Shown here: piece by piece, positions 43,244-53,247 of the stretch | How positions within the stretch are numbered: position 1 is the stretch's first letter | Layout: every line of letters starts with the position of its first letter | NCBI RefSeq assembly: GCF_014653175.1 | Contig: NZ_BNAG01000001.1 | Span: 372,001 to 436,000, forward strand | Source of the DNA: Roseivirga thermotolerans | GTDB taxonomy: Bacteria; Bacteroidota; Bacteroidia; Cytophagales; Cyclobacteriaceae | Direction of reading: 5' to 3' | DNA: 64,000 nucleotides | The notes under the pieces: generated by a model | Databases searched by the model: none | What the model was told of the DNA's origin: nothing | The model's input: only the letters and a program-made list of their open reading frames with translations | Position numbers and translations under genes: made by a program

Positions 43244-44704
43244 ATGGAGCACGGTCGGACTGACACTTTTGACATAGAAGCCCAACCCTCACTTCACCTG
43301 CTGGAGACTGATTCTACAAGCAGGTCAGAACTATTGAGTGCCATAGTCAATTATGGAGAGGTTTTTCTAAACACGCTTCAAGAACGTAAGGCCTACGAGC
43401 ACTCTGCTCACGAGCGTAAGGGAACGGACGACTTCTTTGAAATAGATCAGGCCAGATATTCTATAGAAGATATTTTGCCTTTTTTGGCTCAACGCCTCGA
43501 TGTTCCCGGTATTAACACTGCCTCCGGGGGCCATATGGGTTACATTCCGGGGGGAGGTATTTACGAATCGGCCTTGGGAGATTATCTGGCGGCAGTAACC
43601 AACCGCTATGCGGGAGTATTTTTTGCATCGCCCGGAGCTGTGCGCATGGAAAACGCCCTAATTCGCTGGGCTGCAAGATTAATTGGCTATACGGACAGCT
43701 TTGCAGGTAACCTGACTTCTGGCGGAAGCATGGCCAACCTTATTGCCGTTTCTACCGCCCGAGAGGCTCAAAACATTAAAAGCCGACAGGTAGATCAGTC
43801 GGTTATTTACACCACCCAGCAGGCTCATCACAGCCTGCAAAAAGCCATTAGACTTTGCGGCTTAGAGGAATGTGTACTTCGCTTTGTTGAGCAAGATCTC
43901 CAATATAAAATGGTACCTCAGGCTCTTGAGGCACAAATTCAAGAAGATATAACCAACGGGCTGAAGCCATTTTTAATTATTGCCAATGCCGGTTCCACCG
44001 ATATTGGTACCGTAGACCCACTAGACGATATTGCCCACATAGCTCGCAAATACAGCCTGTGGTTTCATGTAGATGCGGCTTATGGTGGCTTCTTTATGCT
44101 CACCGACTACGGCAGGCAAATTATGAAGGGTATAGAAAAAGCCGATTCGGTTATTCTCGACCCACATAAAGGACTATTCCTTCCATATGGTTCTGGAATT
44201 GTATTGGTTAAAGAACAGCGACACCTTGCTCAAGCCAACCGCTACGAGGCCAATTACATGCAAGACACCAAGGATTATCATGAAGAAACTTCTCCGGCAG
44301 AACTCTCACCAGAATTGAGCAAGCACTTTAGAGGTATGCGAATGTGGCTACCCCTAAAGCTGCATGGTACAGCCCCTTTTCGTAGCTGCCTTGAAGAAAA
44401 GCTGGATTTGGCACGTTACCTTCACGCTCGGCTAAAAGACCTCGGTTTTGAGGTAGGTCCTTATCCAACCCTTACCACCGTCATTTTCAGGCATGTTCCC
44501 AATGAGCAAAATGCCAATGCCTGTAACACTGCTCTGGTGAAGGCCATTCACAAAGACGGTCGTATTTTTGTTTCCTCAACTAGCCTGAAGGGCCATGTTT
44601 ATCTCAGAGCTTCCATTCTCTCGTTCCGAACTCACCGAAGAGAGGTAGATCTTCTGATCCAAATTCTGGAAAAAGAAAGAGCGCTTCTTGAAACACAGCC
44701 TTAA
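43244..44704 (+). CDS. PLP-dependent group II decarboxylase (aromatic or other L-amino acid)
   Basis: A 486-residue cytoplasmic enzyme of the DOPA/tryptophan/glutamate decarboxylase family. Marks are GNLTSGGSMANLIAVSTAR, the PLP-stacking H-HSLQKA region, HVDAAYGGFFML with the ring-nitrogen aspartate, and the Schiff-base lysine in DSVILDPHKGLF. Substrate choice cannot be read reliably; aromatic amino acids are most common. It follows the cupredoxin by 13 bases and may be cotranscribed with it. Confidence 0.88.
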   Translation: MEHGRTDTFDIEAQPSLHLLETDSTSRSELLSAIVNYGEVFLNTLQERKAYEHSAHERKGTDDFFEIDQARYSIEDILPFLAQRLDVPGINTASGGHMGYIPGGGIYESALGDYLAAVTNRYAGVFFASPGAVRMENALIRWAARLIGYTDSFAGNLTSGGSMANLIAVSTAREAQNIKSRQVDQSVIYTTQQAHHSLQKAIRLCGLEECVLRFVEQDLQYKMVPQALEAQIQEDITNGLKPFLIIANAGSTDIGTVDPLDDIAHIARKYSLWFHVDAAYGGFFMLTDYGRQIMKGIEKADSVILDPHKGLFLPYGSGIVLVKEQRHLAQANRYEANYMQDTKDYHEETSPAELSPELSKHFRGMRMWLPLKLHGTAPFRSCLEEKLDLARYLHARLKDLGFEVGPYPTLTTVIFRHVPNEQNANACNTALVKAIHKDGRIFVSSTSLKGHVYLRASILSFRTHRREVDLLIQILEKERALLETQP

Positions 44705-44853
44705 TTGAGAGCTTTATTCATTCAAAGCACTCCGCTTTGGTATATATCTTATATTTAGGTTGAATAGCAGTCGCAGGCCAGAATAGTGGACGAATTACCA
44801 TTTTTGTGCTGTTTCGATTGGCTATACACCTAACTTCGCATCGATTATACGAT

Positions 44854-46518
44854 ATGAAAAAAACTCTTCTTTCAGCACTGTTCCTTTTTTTGGGCACCAC
44901 CCTTTGGGCTCAGAACAATTATATTCCCTACAACCGCGATTACTACCACCTGATTGACCGGTTTCAAATTAAGTATGCTGAAAAGGGCAATCTGTTGCAA
45001 ACAAGCTTTAAGCCCATTCGCAGAGCAGAACTGGCCACATTTCTAAAAAACATTAGCCCAAATGTGGAAGAAATGTCTTTGCAAGACCGGTTCAACTACG
45101 AATTTTTAATGAACGACAACTGGAGCCTTACGGCATCTGAATACAATGAAAACGATAAGCATTGGTGGAACCTGGCCTATGAACGAAAATCCGACCTGTA
45201 TGTATTAAAGAGTCAGGACTTTACTCTTCGTATTAACCCCGCTCTTACCTTTAGCCTGGGCAAGGATTCTGAAGAAGACCAGACACTCTTTACAAACACT
45301 CGTGGTATTGAGGTACAGGGCGATATTGACGGGCGGCTAAGCTTTTACACCATGCTCACTACAACCCAGGCCCGCTTTCCGGACTATGTCTACGATTATA
45401 TAAGGGGGAATAGGGCTTTTCCCAACGAGGGTTTTTGGAAAGATGGAGAAGGCAATACCCGAACCTGGGATTTTTTTCATGGTAGAGGATACCTCAACTT
45501 TAACCTGACTAAGAGTATTCACTTGCAGGCCGGCTACGACAAACAGTTTATCGGCAATGGCATACGGTCTATGGTATTGTCCGATTTTTCTAGCCCTTTC
45601 CTCTTTGGTAAAATAACAACCCGCCTGGGGCCTGTTAGGTACACCAACCTTTTCGCTGAACTCACAGAAGATATTGTTTTTGCCAACGCAAACCCCGGAG
45701 ACGGTAGCTACCCAAAAAAATTCATGGCTTCACACAGGCTCGATGTAAACCTATTGCCCAACCTGGAGATTGGTGTGTTTGAAACTATTATGGCCGACAG
45801 TGCCAATATTAACTACTTCAATCCGGTAATTTTTTATCGCTATATAGAACAACAGCAAGGTAGCCCTGACAACTCTTTGGTAGGTCTGGATTTTAAACTG
45901 AACCTAAAGGGGCAATATCAACTCTATGGGCAGTTCATTCTCGATGAATTTGTAATCAGTGAACTACGTTCTGGCGATGGTAGCTGGCGAAACAAATTTG
46001 GTATTCAGTTGGGAGCTAAATACATCGATGCGTTCAACATTAGTAACCTGGACCTGCAAGCAGAGTACAACGTAGCTCGCCCTTATTTCTACGCCTACGA
46101 GCGCCCGGCACTCAGCTACTCGAACTATCGCAACCCATTGGCACACCCCCTGGGAGCCAATTTTAAGGAGATTATTTTGGCGGGTAGATATCAACCCCTG
46201 CCCCGGTTGTACGTGAGTGGAAAACTCATTTACAGCCAATATGGCGAAGACGGAAATGGCATGAACTATGGAGGAAACGTATTGGCCGACACGGACGATC
46301 GTATTGGAAACAACAACATTCGTATTGGCCAGGGTATTGGTACTAACCAAACCTACATAGACCTCACCGGAAGCTACATGCTATTGCATAATGTATTTGT
46401 TGACTTAAAAACCATTTACCGCAACAAGACCAGCGACCTGGCCTCGCGCTCATCCAATAGCTTCATAAGCTTGCTTTCTTTGCGCTGGAACCTGCCTCAA
46501 AGAGAACATGAGTTCTGA
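44854..46518 (+). CDS. exported outer-membrane beta-barrel protein, Wzi/RemB-like
   Basis: A 554-residue protein with signal peptide (MKKTLLSALFLFL...LWAQ; ATG 44854 chosen because the upstream in-frame codons spoil the signal). A small helical domain (YYHLIDRFQIKYAEKG, IRRAELATFLKNI) precedes a long run of barrel-like strands. Phrases such as QAGYDKQFIGNGIRSMVLSDFSSPFLFG resemble capsule-assembly Wzi and the Flavobacterium gliding-related RemB group. Surface polysaccharide anchoring or gliding support is possible, not established. The end (LRWNLPQREHEF) finishes in phenylalanine, as barrels do. Confidence 0.7.
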   Translation: MKKTLLSALFLFLGTTLWAQNNYIPYNRDYYHLIDRFQIKYAEKGNLLQTSFKPIRRAELATFLKNISPNVEEMSLQDRFNYEFLMNDNWSLTASEYNENDKHWWNLAYERKSDLYVLKSQDFTLRINPALTFSLGKDSEEDQTLFTNTRGIEVQGDIDGRLSFYTMLTTTQARFPDYVYDYIRGNRAFPNEGFWKDGEGNTRTWDFFHGRGYLNFNLTKSIHLQAGYDKQFIGNGIRSMVLSDFSSPFLFGKITTRLGPVRYTNLFAELTEDIVFANANPGDGSYPKKFMASHRLDVNLLPNLEIGVFETIMADSANINYFNPVIFYRYIEQQQGSPDNSLVGLDFKLNLKGQYQLYGQFILDEFVISELRSGDGSWRNKFGIQLGAKYIDAFNISNLDLQAEYNVARPYFYAYERPALSYSNYRNPLAHPLGANFKEIILAGRYQPLPRLYVSGKLIYSQYGEDGNGMNYGGNVLADTDDRIGNNNIRIGQGIGTNQTYIDLTGSYMLLHNVFVDLKTIYRNKTSDLASRSSNSFISLLSLRWNLPQREHEF

Positions 46519-46557
46519 GAATGTCATTTATTGCCTAACTTGCCCGCCAATTAGCGC

Positions 46558-48390
46558 ATGAGTACATACGGACGCATTATTTCATTTGCCAAACCCTACC
46601 ATCGGTACTTTCCGCAGTATGTGGTACTGGCTCTTTTGGCTATTATTTTCAGTCTTACTAACCTGGCTCTTCTGGAGCCGCTGTTTATTGTAATCTTCGA
46701 TACCAAAGGGGCAGAAGCAATGCAGGCTTTGGCAACGGTCGGAGAGTTTGAGGTAAGCATAAATTATGTTAAAAGCCTTTTCTACCATAAGCTTCTGGAA
46801 GTGAGAGAAGCTTATGGTAAAAGTAGTATGCTCATTTATGTGAGTATTGTTATTGGCATCTCTGCTTTTCTGTCCAACCTCTTCACATACCTTTCCAATG
46901 TAATTATGGGCTACCTCAGGGCAGAGGTCATCCAAAAAATTAGAGACAAGGTATTTCTGAACACTTCCGGTTTGCACATGGGCTTTTTTGCCGGTGAACG
47001 AAAGGGAGACATAATGTCGCGCATGACCAACGATGTGCAGGAAATTGAAGTCACTCTGGTGAGCTCCATTAAAGTATTTTTTAGAGAGCCAGCCACCATT
47101 ATCGTCTATCTCATCTTCTTATTTGTCACCTCTGTAAAGCTTACTCTGTTCACACTGGTCTTTTTTCCGGTAATGGGTTTTGTGATCTCAGAAATAGTAA
47201 AAAAACTCAAAAAGAAAGCCATTATGAGCCAGGAGTCTCTGGCCCGAATTGTGAATCTAATGGATGAGGTTTTTGGAGGCATGCGGGTTATCAAAGCCTT
47301 TAATGCCAAGGCTTATGTGAATGACCTTTTTAATAAAGAAACCCACCAATACAAGCGCATTAGCATGTCTATGGCGCGCAAAAACGAATTGGCCTCTCCC
47401 ATATCACAGTTTTTGGGCATTATTGTAGTAGCTACTTTGCTGGTAGTAGGCGGTAACCTCGTGCTCAGTGAAAAAAGCGATCTTGAGCCAGAGCAACTCC
47501 TTACCTATATTATAGTCTTTAGCCAAATTCTTAACCCGGCCAAAAGCATTTCTCAAAGCATAAGCAATATTCAAAGAGGCCTTGCTTCGGCAGAAAGGAT
47601 TTTTAGGCTTATCGATGAAAAACCAAAAATTCAGAACCATCCGCAAGCCAAAATCCTCAACAGCTTCAACCAGGAAATCAGGTTTGACAATGTGAGCTTC
47701 ACCTATGAAAAGGAGCCCGTACTTAAGAACATCAACCTAACCATTAAAAAAGGGGAAACTGTGGCACTGGTGGGCTCTTCTGGAGCCGGAAAATCTACGC
47801 TAGCCGATTTGGTACCGCGGTTCTACGACCCAACCGATGGGCAAATTACCATAGATGGTGTGCCGGTAAGTGAAATAAATATTAACTCGCTGAGAGACCT
47901 AATGGGTATTGTTACCCAGGAGTCTATACTCTTCAACGACTCAGTGGCCAAAAACATAGCTTTTGCCAAGCCCAATGCTCGCGAAGAAGATATTGTGCAG
48001 GCCGCTAAAATTGCCAATGCCCATCAATTCATTACGGAATTGGACGAAGGTTACCAAACCAGCATTGGTGAACGAGGTGGTAAGCTTTCAGGAGGCCAAA
48101 GGCAACGCATTAGCATTGCCCGGGCCATTATGAAAAATCCGCCCATTCTAATTTTGGACGAAGCTACTTCAGCACTCGATACTGAATCGGAAAAGCTGGT
48201 ACAAGAGGCACTAACCAACCTCATGAAAAACCGAACGTCTTTGGTAATTGCTCACAGGTTAAGCACCATTCAACATGCCGATAAAATAGTGGTAATGGAT
48301 AAAGGCCGTATTGTAGAACAAGGAACCCATCAGGAACTTATTGCTTTAAAGGGCATTTATCATAAGCTGATCAACATGCAGTCAGTTTAG
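46558..48390 (+). CDS. ABC transporter with fused membrane and ATPase domains (MsbA-like)
   Basis: A 610-residue half-transporter exporter with six helices in the first 340 residues and a nucleotide-binding domain after that. Walker A is VGSSGAGKST, the signature is LSGGQRQRISIARAI, Walker B is ILILDEATSALD and the H-loop is VIAHRLSTI. Such homodimers in Bacteroidota export lipid A-core or other lipids. The neighbour gmhA (heptose synthesis) 65 bases downstream makes the lipid A flippase role attractive. Confidence 0.9.
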   Translation: MSTYGRIISFAKPYHRYFPQYVVLALLAIIFSLTNLALLEPLFIVIFDTKGAEAMQALATVGEFEVSINYVKSLFYHKLLEVREAYGKSSMLIYVSIVIGISAFLSNLFTYLSNVIMGYLRAEVIQKIRDKVFLNTSGLHMGFFAGERKGDIMSRMTNDVQEIEVTLVSSIKVFFREPATIIVYLIFLFVTSVKLTLFTLVFFPVMGFVISEIVKKLKKKAIMSQESLARIVNLMDEVFGGMRVIKAFNAKAYVNDLFNKETHQYKRISMSMARKNELASPISQFLGIIVVATLLVVGGNLVLSEKSDLEPEQLLTYIIVFSQILNPAKSISQSISNIQRGLASAERIFRLIDEKPKIQNHPQAKILNSFNQEIRFDNVSFTYEKEPVLKNINLTIKKGETVALVGSSGAGKSTLADLVPRFYDPTDGQITIDGVPVSEININSLRDLMGIVTQESILFNDSVAKNIAFAKPNAREEDIVQAAKIANAHQFITELDEGYQTSIGERGGKLSGGQRQRISIARAIMKNPPILILDEATSALDTESEKLVQEALTNLMKNRTSLVIAHRLSTIQHADKIVVMDKGRIVEQGTHQELIALKGIYHKLINMQSV

Positions 48391-48455
48391 ATTAATTCAA
48401 GCATTTATTGGCTTATTATTGGCCAATTAAACTATATTAGAGAACCTTACACGAA

Positions 48456-49043
48456 ATGGAGAATCAGGAACTTATTGTTAATGAGTTAAAGGAAGCCGCC
48501 AAAGTGCTGGACCAGTTTCTTTCTAACTCAACCAACATTGAGGCTATAGAAACGGCCGCACAACTCATGGCCGATGCTATATTGGAAGAAGGAAAAATAT
48601 TTAGCTGTGGAAACGGAGGCTCTCACTGCGATGCCATGCATTTTGCCGAAGAGCTTACCGGACGGTATCGGGAAGACCGCAAGGCCCTTCCGGCCATTGC
48701 CATTTCAGACCCCAGCCACATATCATGCGTTTCTAATGATTTTGGCTATGACGCAATTTTCTCGCGCTATATAGAAGGCCTGGGCAAACCGGGCGATGTA
48801 CTCTTAGCCATAAGCACCAGCGGCAACTCCAATAATATTTTACGGGCTGCCGCCATGGCCAAACAAAAGAAAATGAAAATTGTAGCCCTAACAGGCAAAA
48901 ATGGAGGCGAACTGGCTGAACTGGCCGATGTGGAAATACGGGTTCCGCATTTTGGCTATGCCGATAGAATACAAGAAGTACACATTAAGGTAATACACAT
49001 AATCATTCAGTTAATAGAAAAACACACCGTTGGAGTTATCTAA
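48456..49043 (+). CDS. gmhA: phosphoheptose isomerase (sedoheptulose 7-phosphate isomerase)
   Basis: SIS-domain enzyme making D-glycero-D-manno-heptose 7-phosphate, the first step of ADP-heptose and LPS core synthesis. It has 195 residues with [37 protein letters not shown] and the C-terminal [13 protein letters not shown] carrying catalytic histidine. The product is the substrate of RfaE1, whose gene is 29 kb away. Its last 14 bases overlap comM. Confidence 0.94.
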   Translation: MENQELIVNELKEAAKVLDQFLSNSTNIEAIETAAQLMADAILEEGKIFSCGNGGSHCDAMHFAEELTGRYREDRKALPAIAISDPSHISCVSNDFGYDAIFSRYIEGLGKPGDVLLAISTSGNSNNILRAAAMAKQKKMKIVALTGKNGGELAELADVEIRVPHFGYADRIQEVHIKVIHIIIQLIEKHTVGVI

Positions 49044-50568
49044 AGGATATGGAAGTGCCGTTTTCGGGGTCGATGCGCAAATCATTACCATCGAAGTTAA
49101 TATAGTTGATGGCACTAAATTCTTTTTATCGGGTTTACCAGATAGTGCGGTTAAAGAAAGTGAACACCGTATAGAATCCGTATTTAAATACTTTGACTAC
49201 CGCATGCCTCGCAAAAAGGTGGTGGTAAACATGGCTCCTGCCGACATTCGTAAAGAAGGCTCGTCTTACGATTTACCCATAGCCCTAGGGGTCCTTAAAT
49301 CGTCAGGACAAATTGTAGCCGATGATCTGGAAAAGTATGTGGTTATGGGAGAACTCGCCCTCGATGGTACTCTACGCCCCATCAAAGGAGCCCTTCCTAT
49401 AGCCATTGAGGCACGTAAACATGGCTTTAAGGGCTTTATTCTTCCTCAAGAAAACGCCAACGAAGCAGCTATAGTTAATAACTTGGATGTGATAGGTGTC
49501 CACAATCTTGTAGAAGCCATAGAGTTTCTGGACGGATCGCGGCCCATAGCCCCCATTATTTACGACACACGCGAGCACTTTTTTAATCAGCTTAACGACT
49601 ATGAAGCAGACTTTGCTCATGTGCAGGGGCAAGAAAACATAAAGAGAGCCTTGGAAATTGCCGCTGCCGGGGGTCATAATGTAATAATGATTGGCCCTCC
49701 GGGAGCTGGTAAAACCATGCTTGCCAAGCGATTGCCTTCCATTCTACCTCCCTTAAATCTTCAAGAGGCACTGGAAACCACCAAAATCCATAGCGTGGCC
49801 GGAAAGTTAGGATCGAATGCTCAGCTAATCACTCAACGCCCTTTCAGAAGCCCTCACCATACGGTTTCTGATGTGGCTCTGGTGGGTGGCGGTGGAGTAC
49901 CTCAGCCAGGAGAAATATCGTTGGCACACAACGGGGTGCTATTTCTGGACGAACTTCCTGAGTTTAAACGTACGGTTTTGGAAGTAATGCGTCAGCCCTT
50001 GGAAGAGCGAAGAGTAACCATTAGCCGGGCCAAGCTGTCAGTTGACTTTCCTGCCAATTTCATGCTCATAGCCAGTATGAACCCTTGCCCTTGTGGCTAC
50101 TATAACCATCCGGAAAAAGAGTGTGTTTGTGGTTCTGGCCAGGTACAGCGCTACCTCAATAAAGTAAGCGGCCCCTTACTGGATCGCATAGATCTCCATG
50201 TTGAAGTAACTCCTGTCTCTTTCGATCAGATGACCCAAAATCGGAAATCAGAAAGTAGCGAAGAAATTCGACAACGTGTGATTGCCGCCAGAGACATACA
50301 ACGTGAGCGGTTCAAAACCCTGGGTATTCACTCCAATGCCATGATGGGCAGCCAGATGGTTAAAGAAGTCTGCCAAATTAATGAGGCCGGAAAAACCCTG
50401 CTCAAAACAGCTATGGAAAGACTAGGCCTTTCGGCAAGAGCTTATGACAGAATATTGAAAGTGAGCCGCACTATTGCCGACCTTGACGGAAAAGAAAGCA
50501 TTGGTATTGAACATTTGGCAGAAGCCATTCAATACCGCAGCCTCGACAGAGAAGGCTGGGCCGGGTAA
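49030..50568 (+). CDS. comM: YifB/ComM-family Mg chelatase-like AAA+ ATPase
   Basis: A 512-residue cytoplasmic protein in the family order: N-terminal S5-like domain ([21 protein letters not shown]), AAA+ domain with [22 protein letters not shown], and C-terminal Mg-chelatase subdomain with cysteines in [20 protein letters not shown]. ComM proteins are helicases that extend branch migration during natural transformation. The start is a TTG inside the end of gmhA, since the family sequence begins there and no ATG exists in the right place. Confidence 0.92.
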   Translation: MELSKGYGSAVFGVDAQIITIEVNIVDGTKFFLSGLPDSAVKESEHRIESVFKYFDYRMPRKKVVVNMAPADIRKEGSSYDLPIALGVLKSSGQIVADDLEKYVVMGELALDGTLRPIKGALPIAIEARKHGFKGFILPQENANEAAIVNNLDVIGVHNLVEAIEFLDGSRPIAPIIYDTREHFFNQLNDYEADFAHVQGQENIKRALEIAAAGGHNVIMIGPPGAGKTMLAKRLPSILPPLNLQEALETTKIHSVAGKLGSNAQLITQRPFRSPHHTVSDVALVGGGGVPQPGEISLAHNGVLFLDELPEFKRTVLEVMRQPLEERRVTISRAKLSVDFPANFMLIASMNPCPCGYYNHPEKECVCGSGQVQRYLNKVSGPLLDRIDLHVEVTPVSFDQMTQNRKSESSEEIRQRVIAARDIQRERFKTLGIHSNAMMGSQMVKEVCQINEAGKTLLKTAMERLGLSARAYDRILKVSRTIADLDGKESIGIEHLAEAIQYRSLDREGWAG

Positions 50569-50652
50569 CCTAGCAAGCCAGGGAAGATACTGCTACAACG
50601 TATTTCAGGTTTCTTTGTACGGCCTTATTTGGAAATAAGCAATTAGAAAGCA

Positions 50653-50697
50653 AACAGTCTTCTTAAACCAGGCAAGACCTAAGTTAAGAAGACTGTT
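50653..50697. terminator. bidirectional hairpin between convergent comM and DUF6249-like gene
   Basis: A perfect 14-bp stem (AACAGTCTTCTTAA with TTAAGAAGACTGTT) with a 17-base loop lies between convergent genes. The T-runs outside are weak, so the stem strength must do most of the work. Confidence 0.65.
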
Positions 50698-50714
50698 ATC
50701 CAAATCGGCCCCAA

Positions 50715-51086
50715 CTAACCTTGATTTATTTTCTTATTGAGAAAATAAGAAAATAGAAATCCTGACCCAAGCATTAAAAACAAACTTACAAAGTATGGTC
50801 CGGGATTATCTCCCCTTTTATCCATCCATCCTAAATCGTTCATCAGGGCTTCGAGGCCAAAACCTAACATAATACCCAAGGCTATACATATACACACAAT
50901 ACCCAACACTACTATAAAGAAGTAGTTTTTCTTTCTGGGTTCAATGTTAAACAGCTTGGCATCTGCCCCCTTTTCTATAAGTAGTACTCTCTCCTTATGC
51001 CGGGTGTGATAGTAGTAATAGATTAGAGCCACTGCCCCACCGATGGTTAATATCAGAAATACCGCAAACACTGTACTTGCTTCCAT
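50715..51086 (-). CDS. DUF6249-like small membrane protein
   Basis: A 123-residue protein with three helices (near 5-23, 55-77 and 97-115) and a short cytoplasmic loop after the first (YYYYHTRHKERVLLIEKGADAKLF). It matches my recollection of a family (annotated DUF6249) that sits beside ECF sigma genes in Bacteroidota. It is divergent from the ECF sigma operon, and both have TGTAACC-type promoter elements. The function is unknown. Confidence 0.75.
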   Translation of the reverse strand: MEASTVFAVFLILTIGGAVALIYYYYHTRHKERVLLIEKGADAKLFNIEPRKKNYFFIVVLGIVCICIALGIMLGFGLEALMNDLGWMDKRGDNPGPYFVSLFLMLGSGFLFSYFLNKKINQG

Positions 51087-51110
51087 AATTGTTATTTTTC
51101 GTTCTGCCAG

Positions 51111-51141
51111 CTTTGATGCCGCTTCCGCTGAGTAGGTTACA
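51111..51141 (-). promoter_or_regulatory. candidate ECF-type promoter of the DUF6249-like gene
   Basis: On the minus strand TGTAACC, 17 bases, ATCAAAG, followed by 24 bases to the ATG. The boxes and spacing match the element on the opposite strand ahead of the sigma gene. Confidence 0.55.
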
Positions 51142-51313
51142 GTTTGGGCCGGTATTTCTGCTCATGAAATAATTCGTAACTTCCACTTGTTCTGCCTGCA
51201 AACCTTATGGTGATTTCTTTTTAAATCGTAATGCACCCCCTGCTATCCCAGGGCTTATTTACCCAACTGTGTCAGGCAAACTTTTTAAAGAAACCCTAAA
51301 AATCTACTAGGCC

Positions 51314-51343
51314 TGTAACCTTATTCTTTCAAATGTAGTCAAA
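51314..51343 (+). promoter_or_regulatory. candidate ECF-type promoter of the second sigma factor operon
   Basis: TGTAACC, 17 bases, GTCAAA. The expected start is near 51350, just ahead of the GTG at 51353 and 30 bases ahead of the alternative ATG at 51380. The element mirrors the one facing the DUF6249-like gene in the same gap. Confidence 0.55.
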
Positions 51344-51352
51344 CGCAGTAAA

Positions 51353-51943
51353 GTGAAAAGCCACAATGAATTATACGCAATGGAACTAATCATCGCTAGG
51401 GTAAAACAGGGCGATATGGTTGCATTCAATGCACTCATTGATGAGCACAAGGCAATGGCTTTTACTTTAGCTATAAAGCTTTTGAAAAACCGGGAAGATG
51501 CTGAGGAAGTAACTCAAGACGCATTTGTCAAAGCATATAAGAACATATCCCAGTTCGAAGGAAAATCTAAGTTTTCTACCTGGTTATATACCATAGTATA
51601 CAACACTGCTCTTACAAGGCTGCGTAAAAAACAGATCAGCATACAAGAATTAGACTCGCATACCGTAGAAAATTCGGCTGAAGCCAGTGAATCATCTGCT
51701 TCCTGGAATACCTTACGAAAAGATGAAAGAAGCAGCTACATTCAGCAAGCGCTACACCGACTGGTTGAAGAGGATCAGGTGGTGATCACCTTGTTTTACC
51801 TTAATGAAAATTCACTGGTAGAGATTTGCGAAATCACAGGTTGGGAATTATCCAACGTTAAAGTTAGATTGCACAGAGCAAGAAAAAGGCTACTTGCTCA
51901 ACTCGAAAAGCTATTAGATACAGAGGTTAGGTCATTATTATGA
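51353..51943 (+). CDS. ECF-family RNA polymerase sigma factor
   Basis: Sigma factor with regions 2 and 4 only, 196 residues. Region 2 reads LLKNREDAEEVTQDAFVKAYKNISQFEG and KFSTWLYTIVYNTAL; region 4 reads LVEEDQVVITLFYLNENSLVEICEITGWELSNVKVRLHRARKRL. The GTG at 51353 is the longest start. ATG 51380 (MELIIARVKQGD) is a real alternative, because the predicted promoter would leave almost no leader for the GTG. Its stop overlaps the next gene by four bases, and that gene encodes a candidate anti-sigma. Confidence 0.92.
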   Translation: MKSHNELYAMELIIARVKQGDMVAFNALIDEHKAMAFTLAIKLLKNREDAEEVTQDAFVKAYKNISQFEGKSKFSTWLYTIVYNTALTRLRKKQISIQELDSHTVENSAEASESSASWNTLRKDERSSYIQQALHRLVEEDQVVITLFYLNENSLVEICEITGWELSNVKVRLHRARKRLLAQLEKLLDTEVRSLL

Positions 51944-52323
51944 GTAAGTTCGAACTTTCAGATGAGCAGCTAAAGCAACTTCTTAGAAGCGAAGGGTTAG
52001 AAGAGCCTTCACTGAGCTTTAACCGTAAAGTATTGGAGCAAGTGCAGGTCTATGAGCGCGCCCGATCCATTCGTACGCCTATGTGGGTTAAGGTTCTCTT
52101 TGCCCTATTTATTGTTGTGCCAGTTGTACTCATCATTACAGTTGGCGGTGTTAATTACCAGCTAGGAGAAGGTAGCTTTTCGTTCAATACAATTCAACTA
52201 CCCAGAATAAACATAGACCTAAATTATCTCTACTATTTTGCACTTCTTGTGGCTGCCTTGTGGTTATCGGTGGTCTTCTACAAAATTCTGGACAAGTCGA
52301 ATCACAGGGTTAAAAACGGTTAA
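51940..52323 (+). CDS. small membrane protein, candidate anti-sigma factor
   Basis: A 127-residue protein with a soluble N-terminus of about 45 residues (MSKFELSDEQLKQLLRSEGLEEPSLSFNRKVLEQV), a helix near 47-67, a short external segment and a second helix near 90-112. It shows no zinc-binding anti-sigma motif. The position overlapping the ECF sigma gene, plus a cytoplasmic N-terminus with a membrane anchor, fits an anti-sigma role; this is inference. I recognise no named family. Confidence 0.72.
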   Translation: MSKFELSDEQLKQLLRSEGLEEPSLSFNRKVLEQVQVYERARSIRTPMWVKVLFALFIVVPVVLIITVGGVNYQLGEGSFSFNTIQLPRINIDLNYLYYFALLVAALWLSVVFYKILDKSNHRVKNG

Positions 52324-52373
52324 TAGTTTTTCAGGAACAGGTCAATTATACAACTTGTGGTATTGTTCATGCC

Positions 52374-53120
52374 ATGAGAACCTGCTACTCCCTAATTGTC
52401 ATGTTGGCCACAACCCTGTTATTACAAGCACAGGAGAGCCAACCCTTGAGCGGTGTAGTATTAGATTCTAAAACTGGTTTCCCTGTGCCATACGCCAGTA
52501 TTCTCATCAAGAATAAGCAGCAGGGAATGGGAGCCACAGGCAAGGGTACTTTTAGACTACATCTCTCGCTGGGAGATACCCTTCAAATATCTTCAATAGG
52601 CTATGAAACTCTCACTATTGGCCTCGACTCTTCAAACACCAATTTTTCGGAGGTAAGTATATTCAAACTCAACCCGGCAGTGTATGATCTTGACTCTTTA
52701 GAAATTTTTGAGCTAAGCGATCATTTCTACCTAAAGCGTCCAAAACGCGACACTTTAGACATTGGAGTGAGTCTACCCGCTGTACCAAGAGACTGGAGCC
52801 GCCCTCAAACACTACCTCTCACCACTGGTGAAGCAGGAGTTATTATTACCGGTTTTCTCAACAGTTTTGACAAAACACTTAAACAAAAACAGATTCTCAA
52901 CGAGTTTAGCAAGGCCGATGCCTTTAGGAAACAAAGAGCAGCCGAAAGAGAAAAATACTTCAATAAAGAACTTGTAAAACGAGTAACACGCATAGACGAC
53001 CGTGTAATTGACGAGTTTATGGAGTTTTGCAATTTTCTGGATGGGCAAATCATTGGTAAAACCGAATATGAAATTACACTTCTTATATTAGAAAGGTACA
53101 AGGCTTTTTTAAGAAGGTAA
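52374..53120 (+). CDS. exported protein with carboxypeptidase-regulatory-like domain
   Basis: A 248-residue protein with signal peptide (about 1-19), then a CarboxypepD_reg-like beta-sandwich (about 20-95: LSGVVLDSKTGFPVPYASILIKNKQQGMGATGKGTFRLHL). A helical, charged C-terminal part follows (FSKADAFRKQRAAEREKYFNKELVKRV). The first domain is the same type found at the N-terminus of TonB receptors, but no receptor is attached. It lies 50 bases behind the candidate anti-sigma gene and may be the last gene of that operon. Function unknown. Confidence 0.75.
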   Translation: MRTCYSLIVMLATTLLLQAQESQPLSGVVLDSKTGFPVPYASILIKNKQQGMGATGKGTFRLHLSLGDTLQISSIGYETLTIGLDSSNTNFSEVSIFKLNPAVYDLDSLEIFELSDHFYLKRPKRDTLDIGVSLPAVPRDWSRPQTLPLTTGEAGVIITGFLNSFDKTLKQKQILNEFSKADAFRKQRAAEREKYFNKELVKRVTRIDDRVIDEFMEFCNFLDGQIIGKTEYEITLLILERYKAFLRR

Positions 53121-53247
53121 TTAAAACAAAAGGCATTGCACTATAGTCAGCTTTAAGTTGCGTTCAGGTCACTCAGATTCCTCTAGCCTTATTTACCCCT
53201 TGGCTTTGGTACAATTTTCGTAATATCGAACATTAAAGAAAGAGCTT

